The notes beneath the pieces are model-generated. The model ran no database searches. It was not told the origin of the DNA and worked only from the letters and a program-made list of their open reading frames with translations. This document shows, one piece after another, positions 35,078-43,950 of a stretch of 64,000 nt of DNA. Source of the stretch: Paucibacter sediminis (GTDB lineage Bacteria; Pseudomonadota; Gammaproteobacteria; Burkholderiales; Burkholderiaceae_C). Both the position numbers and the translations under genes were made by a program. The stretch lies in assembly GCF_030254645.1 (NCBI RefSeq), contig NZ_CP116346.1, positions 3,451,001-3,515,000 on the forward strand, written 5' to 3'. Numbering within the stretch: position 1 is the stretch's first letter; each line of letters opens with the position of its first letter.

Positions 35078-35800
35078 ATGAGCAATTACGCAACAGGCCT
35101 GCAGCCACGCTGCTATGCCCTGGTGCCGGCGGCGGGCGTCGGTGCCCGATCCGGCGCCGCCGGCCCCAAGCAATACGTCAGCTTGGCCGGCCGGCCCATG
35201 ATGGCCCACACCCTGGCCGCGCTGCGCCGGGTGCCAGGTCTTGCCGCCACCCTGGTGGTGTTGTCGCCCGAGGACGATCAGTTCGAGAGCCTGCTGCCCG
35301 AGTTCGAGGGCGAGACTGCCTGGGTGGCGCGCTGCGGTGGCGCCACGCGCGCCGACACGGTGGCCGCCGGCCTGCGCGAGCTGCAGGCGCGCGGCGCCCA
35401 GCCGCACGACTGGGTGCTGGTGCACGACGCCGCGCGCTGCTTGCTGCAGCCGGCCTGGGTCGAGCAGCTGATGGCCGCCTGCGCGGGCGACGAGGTGGGC
35501 GGCCTGCTGGCCCTGCCGCTGGCCGATACCCTGAAGGCGGAGCAGGGCGGGCGCGTGGCCGCCACGGTGGACCGGCAGGGCAAATGGGCGGCGCAGACGC
35601 CGCAGATGTTCCGCCTTGGCCTGCTGCAGCCGGCGCTGGCCCATGCCGAGTCGGCCGGCGCGGCCGTCACCGACGAGGCCAGCGCCATCGAGGCCCTGGG
35701 CCATCGGCCCCTGCTGGTGGCCAGCAGCCTGGAGAACTTCAAGGTCACTTGGCCGGCGGACTTCGCGCTGGCCGAGCGCCTGCTGCGCAGCCGCGGCTGA
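35078..35800 (+). CDS. ispD: 2-C-methyl-D-erythritol 4-phosphate cytidylyltransferase IspD
   Basis: This 240-aa nucleotidyltransferase of the non-mevalonate isoprenoid pathway has the N-terminal signature LVPAAGVGARSG with GPKQYVSLAGRPM. VHDAARCLLQP is near residue 112 and the C-terminal SLENFKVTWPADFALAE is present. It makes CDP-methylerythritol from MEP and CTP. ispF lies 3.9 kb downstream; three genes (two minus, one plus) intervene. A copy of the dispersed 16-bp word at 35230-35245 forces CCA GGT CTT. Confidence 0.96.
   Translation: MSNYATGLQPRCYALVPAAGVGARSGAAGPKQYVSLAGRPMMAHTLAALRRVPGLAATLVVLSPEDDQFESLLPEFEGETAWVARCGGATRADTVAAGLRELQARGAQPHDWVLVHDAARCLLQPAWVEQLMAACAGDEVGGLLALPLADTLKAEQGGRVAATVDRQGKWAAQTPQMFRLGLLQPALAHAESAGAAVTDEASAIEALGHRPLLVASSLENFKVTWPADFALAERLLRSRG
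35230..35245 (+). repeat. Dispersed 16-bp word, copy in ispD
   Basis: GGTGCCAGGTCTTGCC, identical to the paaI copy over all 16 bases although the genes are unrelated. Confidence 0.7.
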
Positions 35801-35810
35801 CTAGCGGCCG

Positions 35811-35836
35811 AAAAAAAAGCGGCTGTACCGCCGCTT
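35811..35836 (-). terminator. Rho-independent terminator of the outer-membrane protein gene
   Basis: On the minus strand a 7-bp stem (AAGCGGC/GCCGCTT, loop GGTACA) runs directly into TTTTTT. It lies 60 bp after the stop of the outer-membrane protein gene (35896-36459). In the plus direction the T-tract is missing, so it serves the minus-strand gene. Confidence 0.85.
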
Positions 35837-35895
35837 GAAATTGACCTGGCCCGCCGGCACTTCGCTGTCGATCCCGGGCCCCGGTTTTCTCCTCC

Positions 35896-36459
35896 TTAGA
35901 AGTGCACGCTGAGACCCAGCGAGAACATATTGACGCGGGTGCGCGGGCCTTCGCTGCCGGTCTTGGCGCGCAGCTGGTCCCAGTCGGCGTTGAGCGACAC
36001 GGACTTGCTGATCGCATAGGCAAAGCTGGTGCCCAGCACCGGCTGCACGCTGGACTGGCTGCTGCTGGTGCCATCGTGCTGCGCCGTGCCGCGCGCATAG
36101 GCGAGACCCAGCTTGCCCTTGAAGCTGAAGTCGCCGCTGTTGAGCGGCAGCACGCCCAGCAGGGCCACGCCCGAGCTGCGCAGGGTGCCGGCCTGGCCCT
36201 GGGCCGCGCCGACCTGGAAGGCCATGGCCTCGAAGCCGAACTGGCCGAAGGCATAGCCGCCGTAGACCTTGCCGCTGAGCTTGGCGCTGCGGTCGCAGGC
36301 CAGCGCCTGGTCGCAGCTCAGCTCGTAACGGCTGTAGAGGCCCGCATTCGCGCCCGCATAAGGGCCCACCAGCACATCGGCCTCGGCGCGGCTCGTCATG
36401 AAGCAGGCCGCGACGATCGCCAGCAGCATGGTCAGGTGGGTTTGCAGTCGTCCGCTCAT
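35896..36459 (-). CDS. Outer-membrane beta-barrel protein
   Basis: This 187-aa protein has a signal peptide (LTMLLAIVAACFMTSRAEA) and alternating polar/nonpolar strands ending in RTRVNMFSLGLSVHF, a C-terminal Phe typical of outer-membrane barrels. The length and the opening GPYAGANAGLYSRYE fit small 8-stranded barrels of the OmpA/OmpW kind. A Cys pair occurs at CDQALACD. The ATG at 36459 follows AGGGAG; a longer upstream frame was discarded. Its function is unknown. Confidence 0.8.
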   Translation of the reverse strand: MSGRLQTHLTMLLAIVAACFMTSRAEADVLVGPYAGANAGLYSRYELSCDQALACDRSAKLSGKVYGGYAFGQFGFEAMAFQVGAAQGQAGTLRSSGVALLGVLPLNSGDFSFKGKLGLAYARGTAQHDGTSSSQSSVQPVLGTSFAYAISKSVSLNADWDQLRAKTGSEGPRTRVNMFSLGLSVHF

Positions 36460-36600
36460 CTGTGCTCCCTGGCCGCCATGGGCCAACAGGGGCGCAGTGT
36501 TGCCGCTGCCGGCCGATCCGGCCAGCGGGCGCTGTGACGAACCGCCTTATGCCCCCGGCGGTACTAGGATTCGATACCAACACACCAGGGGTGAGCAGCG

Positions 36601-37332
36601 ATGAGCGGTCCGGAAATGTTGATGCAGGTGCTGAAGGCCGAGATGCGCGCCGCCGGCGTGACCTACAAGACCCTGGCGCAGCGCCTGGGGATGAGCGAGT
36701 CCAGCATCAAGAGGGTGTTCTCGCAGGGCGATATGAGCCTGAGCCGGCTGGCCCAGGTCTGCAAGGCGGTGGGCGTGGCGCTGGAGGATGTGCTGCGCCA
36801 GGCCGCTGATGCGGTACCGCAGGCCGATACCCTCACGCTGGCGCAGGAGCGTTCGCTGGTGCAGGACCCGCATCTGCTGCTGGTGGCGATCTGTTGCCTG
36901 GGCCATTGGAGCGTGGCGCAGATGCTGGAGACCTACCGGCTCAGCGAGCCGCAGCTGATCGCCTGCCTGGTGAAGCTGGACCGACTCTCGCTGATCGAGC
37001 TCAAGCCGCTCAACCGCTACCGGCTGCGCGTGTCGCTGGCGTTCCGCTGGCAGCCCGACGGGCCGGTGCAGCAGTTCTTCCGCAGCCATGTGGTGGACGA
37101 CTATTTCGCCGGCCGCTTCGACGGCGCCGGCGAGACCCTGCTGTGCGTGCACGGCCGGCTCTCAGCCCCCAGCGCCAAGGGCCTGGTGCAGAAGATCCAC
37201 CAGCTGGCCGCCGAGCTGGCACGCTTGCACCAGGACGACCAGCGCCTGCAGCCCGAGGCGCGCGATGGCTTCACCCTGCTGGTGGGGCTGCGCTCCTGGG
37301 AGTTCGCTGCCTTCACCGCGATGCGGCGCTGA
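36601..37332 (+). CDS. XRE-family helix-turn-helix regulator
   Basis: This 243-aa protein has an N-terminal XRE HTH (TYKTLAQRLGMSESSIKRVF at about residues 21-40, then LSRLAQVCKAVGVALEDVL). A longer C-terminal part is rich in Leu and helical, with a FRWQPDGPVQQFFRSHVVDD segment. It lies between ispD and ispF, with the outer-membrane protein gene divergent from it (141-bp gap). It may control that gene or the patatin gene, which is convergent 23 bp downstream; this is inference. Confidence 0.85.
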   Translation: MSGPEMLMQVLKAEMRAAGVTYKTLAQRLGMSESSIKRVFSQGDMSLSRLAQVCKAVGVALEDVLRQAADAVPQADTLTLAQERSLVQDPHLLLVAICCLGHWSVAQMLETYRLSEPQLIACLVKLDRLSLIELKPLNRYRLRVSLAFRWQPDGPVQQFFRSHVVDDYFAGRFDGAGETLLCVHGRLSAPSAKGLVQKIHQLAAELARLHQDDQRLQPEARDGFTLLVGLRSWEFAAFTAMRR

Positions 37333-37355
37333 GTGTCGCGGCACGGCCGCCGCGG

Positions 37356-39575
37356 CTACCAGATCGGGCCGAGGTAGAGGTAGAGCGATGCGCCGCCGCC
37401 CTTGGTGCCGCCGGCGGCCAGGTAGAAGGGGCCGAAGCGCGTGTCCACCGCCAGGAAGCCGCTGCCGGCGAGCTTCAGCTCGCCCAGGCGCGGCAGCGTG
37501 CGCTCCGGGCTCACGCCGCCCAGCTCCATCGAGAAACCGGCGCGCACCGCGCCGCCCAGGCCGATCGGCATATGGCCGATGCGGCGCGCCATCACCACGC
37601 GCGCGAGCGCGCTGCTGCGGCCGCTGAGCGATTGATCGGCCGTGCCCGAGAGGCGCAGGAAGCCGCCCAGCGGGCTGGTGCTGCCCAGGTCGGTGTGGCT
37701 CCACTCGCCATACAGATGGCCCGCCCACAGCCCGGCGCGGAAGGCCGCCAGGCCCAGGGCACCGAATTGATGGGCCTGCTGCTCGGCGCGCCGGTAACGC
37801 TGCCATTGCGCGTTCAGCAGCACGCCGCGGCTGGGGAAGCCGAGCGAATCCAGTGTGTCCACGCTGATCTGCGCGAACTGCTGCTGGAAGGTGGCGGTGG
37901 ACTCGGGCAGGGCCGGGTCGGCCGGGATTTCCACATGCACCGAGCTGCGCGTGCGCGCCACGCCCAGCTCGACCTCGCCCCAGTTGCCCAGATTGCGACC
38001 CAGCGCCAGGCTGGCGCTGCCCGAGCTGGAGGCCAGGCGCAGGGCGCGGCGGCCGTTGTCGAACAGGTCGCTGCCGCCGGCCTGGTAGGCCAGCGTGCCG
38101 CTGAGATGCCAGGGCGAGCCGGGGCCCAGCGGCTGCATCAGCTGCGTGCCCAGGCCGCGCTCGGCGCCGATGCGGCCGGTGCTGCGCAGCTCGGCGCCCC
38201 AGGCGTTCAGCCAGGTGGCCACATGCATGGCCACCAGCGAGAAGCGATTCGCGTCGGCGAAATTGCTGTAGAGCTCCAGCCCCAGACGCAGGCGGCTGCG
38301 CGCCCAGTCGGCCTCGGCCACATGCAGGGTGACATGGCGCTGGCCGTCGCGGTCCTGCACCTGGCTGTCGACGCGCTCGAAGTCGCCGCTGCCATAGAGC
38401 TGGGCGGCGGCCTTGTTGATCTCGGCCTGGCTGATCGGCTGGCCGGCTTTGAGGTCCAGCTCATTGCGCAAGGCCTCGGGGTTGCTGCGCTGCGCGCCCG
38501 CGATGCTGAGGCTGGCCAGCGGCAGGGCCTTGGCGAGGTTGCCGGGGGCGCTGCGGCGCAGCCGTTCCAGCGCCGCATAGGCCTCGGGGCCCAGCGCCAG
38601 CGCGCGCAGGCGTTCGTGCGCCGCCATGGCGGCGCGCTGGCCGGCGTCCAGCGCCTCGGCCTGGCGCGTGAAGTCCATGAAGCTGAGATTGCCCAGGTCG
38701 GGGTCGATCAGCACGTCCTGGGGCTGCAGCTGGCGCAGCGAGCGCTCGACGTTCTGGTTGGTGAGGATCTGCAGCATCTGGTTGGCCACGCCCACCGCGC
38801 TGGTGATCTCGCGCGCCTCCAGCAGCGGCGAACCCACGTTCACCGCGATGATCAGCTCGGCCCCCATCTTGCGCGCGATGTCGACGCCCAGATTGCGCAC
38901 CAGGCCGCCGTCCACCACCGGCCGGCCGTTTACGCGCACCGGCGCGAACACGCCGGGCACCGCCATCGAGGCGCGCATCGCCAGGAACAGCGGTGTGTCC
39001 ACCATCTCGATCAGCTCGCCATTCAGCAGATCGGTGGCGATGGCGCGAAAGGGCAGGCGCAGCTGGCTGATCGGCTGCTCGGCGATCTCGTCGGGCACCA
39101 GGCTTTCGAGCGTGAACTCGAGCGCGCTGTTGCCGGCCGCGGCGGGTGGCAGGCTGGCGCCGCTGGCCCGGCTCAGGCCCAGTTCCAGGCGCGAGGGCAG
39201 CAGCTGGTCCTCGATGCGGCGGCGCAGGGTCAGGTCTTGCCGCGGCGGGCGGTCGGCCAGGATGGCGTCCCAGTCGCTGCGCAGCACGAAGTCCTGCAAC
39301 TCGGCGGTGCTGCGCCCGGAGGCATAGGCGCCGCCCACCACCGCGCCCATGCTGGTGCCCACCACCAGGTCCACCGGCACGCGCAGCTCCTCCAGCACCT
39401 TGAGTACGCCGATATGCGCCAGCCCGCGGGCGCCGCCGCCCGAGAGCACCAGGCCGATCCTGGGGCGCTCCGGCCGCTCAAGCGCCTCGGGGGGTCCGGG
39501 CGGTTCGGCACGCAGCGGCGCGGCCAGCAGCAGGGTCAGGAGCAGCAGGGGAAGGTGGCGTGGGCGTAAGGTCAT
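37356..39575 (-). CDS. Patatin-like phospholipase with C-terminal BamA-type barrel (type Vd autotransporter)
   Basis: This 739-aa protein has, in order, a signal peptide (LPLLLLTLLLAAPLRA) and a patatin domain with oxyanion motif SGGGARGLAHIG, nucleophile Ser75 (GTSMG) and catalytic Asp222 (DGG). A POTRA-like domain follows at about residues 335-400 (LKAGQPISQAEINKAAAQLY). A 16-strand-type barrel ends in an aromatic residue (YLYLGPIW). This is the PlpD architecture, in which the lipase is secreted through its own barrel. The plus strand at 39226-39241 holds a dispersed 16-bp word that forces CAA in the coding strand. Confidence 0.9.
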   Translation of the reverse strand: MTLRPRHLPLLLLTLLLAAPLRAEPPGPPEALERPERPRIGLVLSGGGARGLAHIGVLKVLEELRVPVDLVVGTSMGAVVGGAYASGRSTAELQDFVLRSDWDAILADRPPRQDLTLRRRIEDQLLPSRLELGLSRASGASLPPAAAGNSALEFTLESLVPDEIAEQPISQLRLPFRAIATDLLNGELIEMVDTPLFLAMRASMAVPGVFAPVRVNGRPVVDGGLVRNLGVDIARKMGAELIIAVNVGSPLLEAREITSAVGVANQMLQILTNQNVERSLRQLQPQDVLIDPDLGNLSFMDFTRQAEALDAGQRAAMAAHERLRALALGPEAYAALERLRRSAPGNLAKALPLASLSIAGAQRSNPEALRNELDLKAGQPISQAEINKAAAQLYGSGDFERVDSQVQDRDGQRHVTLHVAEADWARSRLRLGLELYSNFADANRFSLVAMHVATWLNAWGAELRSTGRIGAERGLGTQLMQPLGPGSPWHLSGTLAYQAGGSDLFDNGRRALRLASSSGSASLALGRNLGNWGEVELGVARTRSSVHVEIPADPALPESTATFQQQFAQISVDTLDSLGFPSRGVLLNAQWQRYRRAEQQAHQFGALGLAAFRAGLWAGHLYGEWSHTDLGSTSPLGGFLRLSGTADQSLSGRSSALARVVMARRIGHMPIGLGGAVRAGFSMELGGVSPERTLPRLGELKLAGSGFLAVDTRFGPFYLAAGGTKGGGASLYLYLGPIW
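39226..39241 (+). repeat. Dispersed 16-bp word, copy in the patatin gene
   Basis: AGGGTCAGGTCTTGCC, core intact. The coding strand has CAA for Gln (R-Q-D-L-T-L). Confidence 0.65.
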
Positions 39576-39672
39576 GGAGGGCAGGGCGTCGCGGCCGCCA
39601 CCATAGCGCAGTCTGGCGGCCTTGTTGAGTGCGATAAGCTCAGTGCCTTTGCAAGCAGGCTGAACGCGCCCC

Positions 39673-40173
39673 ATGACATTGCCTCCGACACCAGCTCCAT
39701 TGCGCATTGGCGAAGGCTGGGATACCCATGCCCTGGTGACCGATCGCCCCCTGATTCTGGGCGGCGTGACGATCCCGCACAGCCACGGCCTGCTGGGCCA
39801 CTCGGATGCCGATGCGCTGGCCCATGCCATCACCGATGCCCTGCTGGGTGCGGCCGCGCTGGGCGATATCGGCAAGCTCTTTCCCGACACCGCGGCCGAG
39901 TTCAAGGGCGCGGACTCGATGGTCTTGCTGGCCGAGGCCTACCGGCGCGTGCGCGCCGAGGGTTGGCTGATCGTCAATCTGGATGCCACCATCGTGGCCC
40001 AGGCGCCCAAGATGGCGCCGCATATCCCGGCCATGCGCGCGCGCCTGGCCGAGGTGCTGGGCATCCAGCTGGCGCAAGTCAATGTGAAGGCCAAGACGGC
40101 CGAGAAGATGGGGCCGGTGGGCGAGGGCCGGGCGATCGAGGCGCGCGCGGTCTGCCTGCTGAGCGCCGGCTGA
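39673..40173 (+). CDS. ispF: 2-C-methyl-D-erythritol 2,4-cyclodiphosphate synthase IspF
   Basis: This 166-aa protein has the IspF zinc-site residues in GEGWDTHAL (D and H ligands) and the [20 protein letters not shown] helix with its His. [19 protein letters not shown] follows near the C-terminus. It cyclises CDP-methylerythritol 2-phosphate in isoprenoid synthesis. The family usually has GYDVH; here the motif reads GWDTH. It is on the same strand as ispD but separated from it by three genes, which is unusual for this order. Confidence 0.96.
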   Translation: MTLPPTPAPLRIGEGWDTHALVTDRPLILGGVTIPHSHGLLGHSDADALAHAITDALLGAAALGDIGKLFPDTAAEFKGADSMVLLAEAYRRVRAEGWLIVNLDATIVAQAPKMAPHIPAMRARLAEVLGIQLAQVNVKAKTAEKMGPVGEGRAIEARAVCLLSAG

Positions 40174-40179
40174 GTCCGC

Positions 40180-41502
40180 TCAGGCGGCGCGACGCAGTCG
40201 CAGCACCGTCACCAGGCCGCCGTCGCTGGCATTGGCGATGTGCACGAAGCCGCCCAGGCGCTGCACCGATTTCTCCACGATGGCCAGGCCCAGGCCGGCG
40301 CCGGTGGCCGAGGTGCGCGCGCTGTCGCCGCGGTAGAAGGGCGTGGTCAGGCGCGCCAGCTTGTCCTCGGGCACGCCGGGGCCATGGTCGCGCACCTGCA
40401 GCAGGATCTCGCCGCCCTGGGGCTGGGCGCTGATCTCCACCAGCGCCGGCTGACCCTCCTCATGGCCATAGCGGCGCGCGTTCTCGAGCAGGTTCAGCAG
40501 CACCCGGCCCAGCTCGGTGTCGTCGGCCCAGACCTTGAGTTCGCGCGGCACCTCGAGGCGGATGCGGATCTGGCTCGGATCGCGAAAGCCCTGGGCCTCG
40601 CGCTCCACCACGTCGATCAGCGGAAAAGCCTCCAGCGCCAGCTCGGTGGGGCGCGCATAGTCCATGAACTTGCTGATGATGGCGTCGAGCTGGTCGATGT
40701 CCTGCGCCATGAACTGGCGCGCCTGCTCGTCGGAGACGCTCATTTCCATTTCCAGGCGCAGCCGCGCCAGCGGCGTGCGCAGATCGTGCGAGATGCCGGC
40801 CAGCATCACCGCGCGGTCTTCCTCCAGCTTGGCAAGCTCACGCGCCATGCGGTTGAAGCCCATATTGACCTCGCGGATCTCGCTGGTGCGGGTGGTCTCG
40901 TCCAGGCGTGAGTCGTATTCGCCCTCGCGGATGCGGCCGGCCGCCACGCTCAGCTCGCGCAGCGGCTGGTTGATCAGGCGCGCGATCGCCACCGAGCCCA
41001 GCAGCGTGGCCATGAAGGCGATCAGCACCCACCACCAGTTGTTGGTGAAGGAGACCGAGAGCGGCTCGGGGCTGGTGCGCAGCCAGAACTGGTCGTCACC
41101 GATGCCGAAGCGCACCCACAGGCCGGCGCGCCCGTTCAGGCTGCGTGCCACCACGGTGTTCTGCCCCAGGCGCGCGCGCAGGGCCTGGGCCAGCTGCTTG
41201 GCAAAGGGGCTGAGGTCGAAGGCCTGCCATTGGTCGGTGACCTCGGCCACCTCCACCAGCACGTCCTCGCTGGTGAGCGACTTGATCACCGCAACGCGGT
41301 TGATGCTGTCGGTATTGGTCAGCGCGATGCGGCTGAGGTTGACCAGGCCGGCCAGCTGGTGCGCCGCCTCGAGCGCGCGCGGCTCGGCCTCCAGCACCTT
41401 GAAGGTCTGCTGCCAGGCCAGCACACCGCCGGTGAGCAGAATGGCCAGCAGGGCAAAGGTGCGCCAGAAAAGATTCAGCGCCAGCCGGGGGTGGGGCATC
41501 AA
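40180..41502 (-). CDS. envZ: Sensor histidine kinase EnvZ
   Basis: This 440-aa inner-membrane kinase has transmembrane helices near residues 15-32 and 155-175, a periplasmic stretch between them, then HAMP and the phosphorylated His239 in the GISHDLRTPLARLRLEME box. This closely matches EnvZ. The ATPase lobe has LLNLLENARRYG, DHGPGVPEDKL and GAGLGLAIVEKSV. It overlaps ompR by 4 bp and is translated after it. It is expected to respond to osmolarity or envelope state and to phosphorylate OmpR. Confidence 0.92.
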   Translation of the reverse strand: MMPHPRLALNLFWRTFALLAILLTGGVLAWQQTFKVLEAEPRALEAAHQLAGLVNLSRIALTNTDSINRVAVIKSLTSEDVLVEVAEVTDQWQAFDLSPFAKQLAQALRARLGQNTVVARSLNGRAGLWVRFGIGDDQFWLRTSPEPLSVSFTNNWWWVLIAFMATLLGSVAIARLINQPLRELSVAAGRIREGEYDSRLDETTRTSEIREVNMGFNRMARELAKLEEDRAVMLAGISHDLRTPLARLRLEMEMSVSDEQARQFMAQDIDQLDAIISKFMDYARPTELALEAFPLIDVVEREAQGFRDPSQIRIRLEVPRELKVWADDTELGRVLLNLLENARRYGHEEGQPALVEISAQPQGGEILLQVRDHGPGVPEDKLARLTTPFYRGDSARTSATGAGLGLAIVEKSVQRLGGFVHIANASDGGLVTVLRLRRAA

Positions 41503-42227
41503 CTTGCTTCGTCAGGCACGAACACATAGCCCACGCCCCACACCGTCTGGATGTAGCGGGGCTGGGCGGGGTCGGCCTCCAGCAGCTTGCGCAGGCGCGA
41601 GATCTGCACGTCCAGGCTGCGGTCGAAGGGCTCGAACTCGCGGCCGCGCGCCAGCTGCGCCAGCTTGTCGCGCGAGAGCGGCTGGCGCGGGTGGCGCACC
41701 AGGGCCTTCAGCATCGAGAACTCGCCGGTGGTGAGCGGCAGCGCCTCGCCACCCTTGGAGAGGCGGCGCAGCGCGAGGTCGAACTCGAAGGGCCCGAAGG
41801 TCACCGTCATCGGCTCCTTGGAGGGCGCGCCGGGCGCTTCCGGCGGCGGGCGGCGGCGCAGCACCGCGTTGATGCGGGCCAGCAGCTCGCGCGGGTTGAA
41901 GGGCTTGGCCAGGTAATCGTCGGCGCCCACCTCCAGGCCGACGATGCGGTCCACCTCCTCAACCTTGGCGGTGAGCATGATGATGGGGGTGTTGTCGTTG
42001 CCGCCGCGCAGGCGCCGGCAGATCGACAGGCCGTCCTCGCCGGGCAGCATCAGGTCCAGCACGATCAGGTCCACGGTCTCGCGCGTCAGCTGCTTGTTGA
42101 GGGCCTTGCTGTCCTCGGCCAGCAGCACGTCAAAGCCTTCCTGGGTGAGGTAGCGGCGCAGCAGGTCGCGGATGCGGGCGTCGTCGTCCACGACCAGGAT
42201 GCGATTGGGGCGGGCGTTGCTGCTCAT
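41499..42227 (-). CDS. ompR: Response regulator OmpR
   Basis: This 242-aa regulator has an N-terminal receiver with acidic pocket VVDDD, phospho-acceptor Asp58 (VLDLMLPGEDGLSICRRL) and KPFNPRELLARI. A C-terminal winged helix follows (LTTGEFSMLKALVRHPRQPL, then DRSLDVQISRLRKLLEADPA, YIQTVWGVGYVF). The identity to E. coli OmpR in these segments is high enough to name it. It forms an operon with envZ, with an overlap at the ATGA. Confidence 0.94.
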   Translation of the reverse strand: MSSNARPNRILVVDDDARIRDLLRRYLTQEGFDVLLAEDSKALNKQLTRETVDLIVLDLMLPGEDGLSICRRLRGGNDNTPIIMLTAKVEEVDRIVGLEVGADDYLAKPFNPRELLARINAVLRRRPPPEAPGAPSKEPMTVTFGPFEFDLALRRLSKGGEALPLTTGEFSMLKALVRHPRQPLSRDKLAQLARGREFEPFDRSLDVQISRLRKLLEADPAQPRYIQTVWGVGYVFVPDEAS

Positions 42228-42418
42228 GGCGCGACTCCTGAATTTGTAACAGAGGCATTGTGAGCCGTTTTTTGCCGAGGTCTTGCAGCTCGCAGCAGTC
42301 GTTACAGCTTGGTAACACTTGCTTCATCTGGGCCATGGCGGTCAACGGCGGTCAACGGTGGAGAGGGGTCGGGCGCTATGCTGGCTCCGACAGGGCATGC
42401 TGCCCGCCAAGGAGGAAT

Positions 42419-43126
42419 ATGAACTCGAAGCTTTCCATCGCCGCCACCACCATCACGCTGGCCCTGGCCGCCGGCAGCGCGGCCGCGGCCGAGGCGCCGC
42501 GCCGCGACGCCCTCAGCCTGAGTGCCAGCGCCACCGTGGAAGTGCCGCGCGACACGCTCACGGTGCGCTTCGGCATCACCAAGGAGGGCAGCGATGCCGG
42601 CCTGGTGCAGAGCCAGCTCAAGCAGGCGCTGGACGCGGCCCTGGCCGAGGCGCGCAAGATCGCCAAGCCCGGCGCGGTGGAGGTGCAGACCGGCAACTTC
42701 TCGCTCTATCCGCGCTATGCACCCAAGGGCGGCATCAATGGCTGGCAGGGCTCGGCCGAGCTGCTGGTGGAGGGCAAGGACATGGCCGCGATCGCGCAGC
42801 TGACCGGCCGCGTGAGCAGCATGAGCATTGCCAGCGTGGGCTACAGCCTCTCGCGCGAGGCGCGAGAGAAGCAGGAGAGCGACGTGGTGGCGCAGGCGAT
42901 CGCACGCTACAAGGCCAAGGCGGCCGACTATGCGCGCCAGTTCGGCTACGGCGGCTACCAGATCGGCGAGGTGACGGTGAGCGCCGACAGCAATATGCCG
43001 CAGCCCATGGCCGCGCCGATGGCGCGCTTCAAGTCCGCTGCCATGGCCGACGAGGCCCTGCCGGTGGAGGCCGGCAAGGCCAGCGTCAGCGCCACCGTGA
43101 GTGGCGTGGTGCTGATGGGGAAGTGA
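42419..43126 (+). CDS. SIMPL-domain (DUF541) exported protein
   Basis: This 235-aa protein has a signal peptide (LSIAATTITLALAAGSAAAA) and a SIMPL/DUF541 domain: LSLSASATVEVPRDTLTVRF, then GFSL-like NFSLYPRYA and GWQGSAELLVEGKDMAAIAQ. SIMPL proteins such as YggE are periplasmic and linked to oxidative-stress tolerance in other bacteria; the role here is unproven. The ATG at 42419 has a perfect AAGGAGG site 5 bp upstream. The gene converges on the 3-hydroxybutyrate dehydrogenase gene, 4 bp away. Confidence 0.88.
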   Translation: MNSKLSIAATTITLALAAGSAAAAEAPRRDALSLSASATVEVPRDTLTVRFGITKEGSDAGLVQSQLKQALDAALAEARKIAKPGAVEVQTGNFSLYPRYAPKGGINGWQGSAELLVEGKDMAAIAQLTGRVSSMSIASVGYSLSREAREKQESDVVAQAIARYKAKAADYARQFGYGGYQIGEVTVSADSNMPQPMAAPMARFKSAAMADEALPVEAGKASVSATVSGVVLMGK

Positions 43127-43130
43127 AGCG

Positions 43131-43904
43131 TTATTGAGCGGTCCAGCCGCCGTCCAGGCTCCAGGCCTGGCCGCGCACATTGGCGGCCGCGTCCGAGCAC
43201 AGGAAGACGGCCAGTTCGCCGAGCTGCTCGGGCGTGGTGAACTGCAGCGAGGGCTGCTTCTCGGCCAGCAGGCGGCGCTTGGCCTCCGCGTCGTCCACGC
43301 CGTCCGCGGCGGCGCGTGCGTCCACCTGCTTCTGCACCAGCGGGGTCAGCACCCAGCCGGGGCAGATGGCGTTGACCGTCACCTGGCTGGTGGCGGTCTC
43401 CAGCGCCACCGCCTTGGTGAAGCCCACCAGGCCATGCTTGGCCGCCACATAGGCCGACTTCTGCGCCGAGGCCACCAGGCCATGCACCGAGGCAAGGTTG
43501 ATGACACGGCCCCAGCCACGCGCCTTCATGCCGGGCAGGGCCAGGCGGGTGGTGTGGAAGGCCGAGCTGAGGTTGATGGCGATGATGGCGTCCCAGCGCT
43601 CGACCGGGAAGTCTTCCACCGGGGCCACATGCTGGATGCCGGCGTTGTTGACGAGGATGTCGCAGCCACCGAACTCGGCATTCACATAGGCCATCATGGC
43701 CTCGATCTCGGCCGGCTTGCTCATGTCGGCGCCGTGATAGCCCACCTTGACACCGAGGGCCGCCACCTGGGCCTTGGGCGCCTCGACATCGCCGAAGCCG
43801 TTCAGCACGATATGGGCGCCCTGGCGAGCGAGCGAGAGGGCGATACCCAAGCCGATACCGCTGGTGGAACCGGTGACGAGGGCGGTCTTGCCATTCAACA
43901 ACAT
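43131..43904 (-). CDS. 3-hydroxybutyrate dehydrogenase
   Basis: This 257-aa short-chain dehydrogenase oxidises 3-hydroxybutyrate to acetoacetate with NAD, a step in poly-hydroxybutyrate use. The cofactor motif TGSTSGIGLGIA is at residues 9-20, and NNAG and the catalytic Tyr-Lys in SAYVAAKHGLVG follow. The 3-HBDH-specific C-terminal block QKQVDARAAADGVDDAEAKR and LAEKQPSLQFTTPEQLGELA supports the name over a generic SDR. The ATG at 43904 is chosen by comparison with the family; the 47 bp to the divergent hydrolase gene hold both promoters. Confidence 0.92.
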   Translation of the reverse strand: MLLNGKTALVTGSTSGIGLGIALSLARQGAHIVLNGFGDVEAPKAQVAALGVKVGYHGADMSKPAEIEAMMAYVNAEFGGCDILVNNAGIQHVAPVEDFPVERWDAIIAINLSSAFHTTRLALPGMKARGWGRVINLASVHGLVASAQKSAYVAAKHGLVGFTKAVALETATSQVTVNAICPGWVLTPLVQKQVDARAAADGVDDAEAKRRLLAEKQPSLQFTTPEQLGELAVFLCSDAAANVRGQAWSLDGGWTAQ

Positions 43905-43950
43905 GAGGATCCTCTGGGCGTTGTTACGATGTCCGTGAAGGATACGAAGT

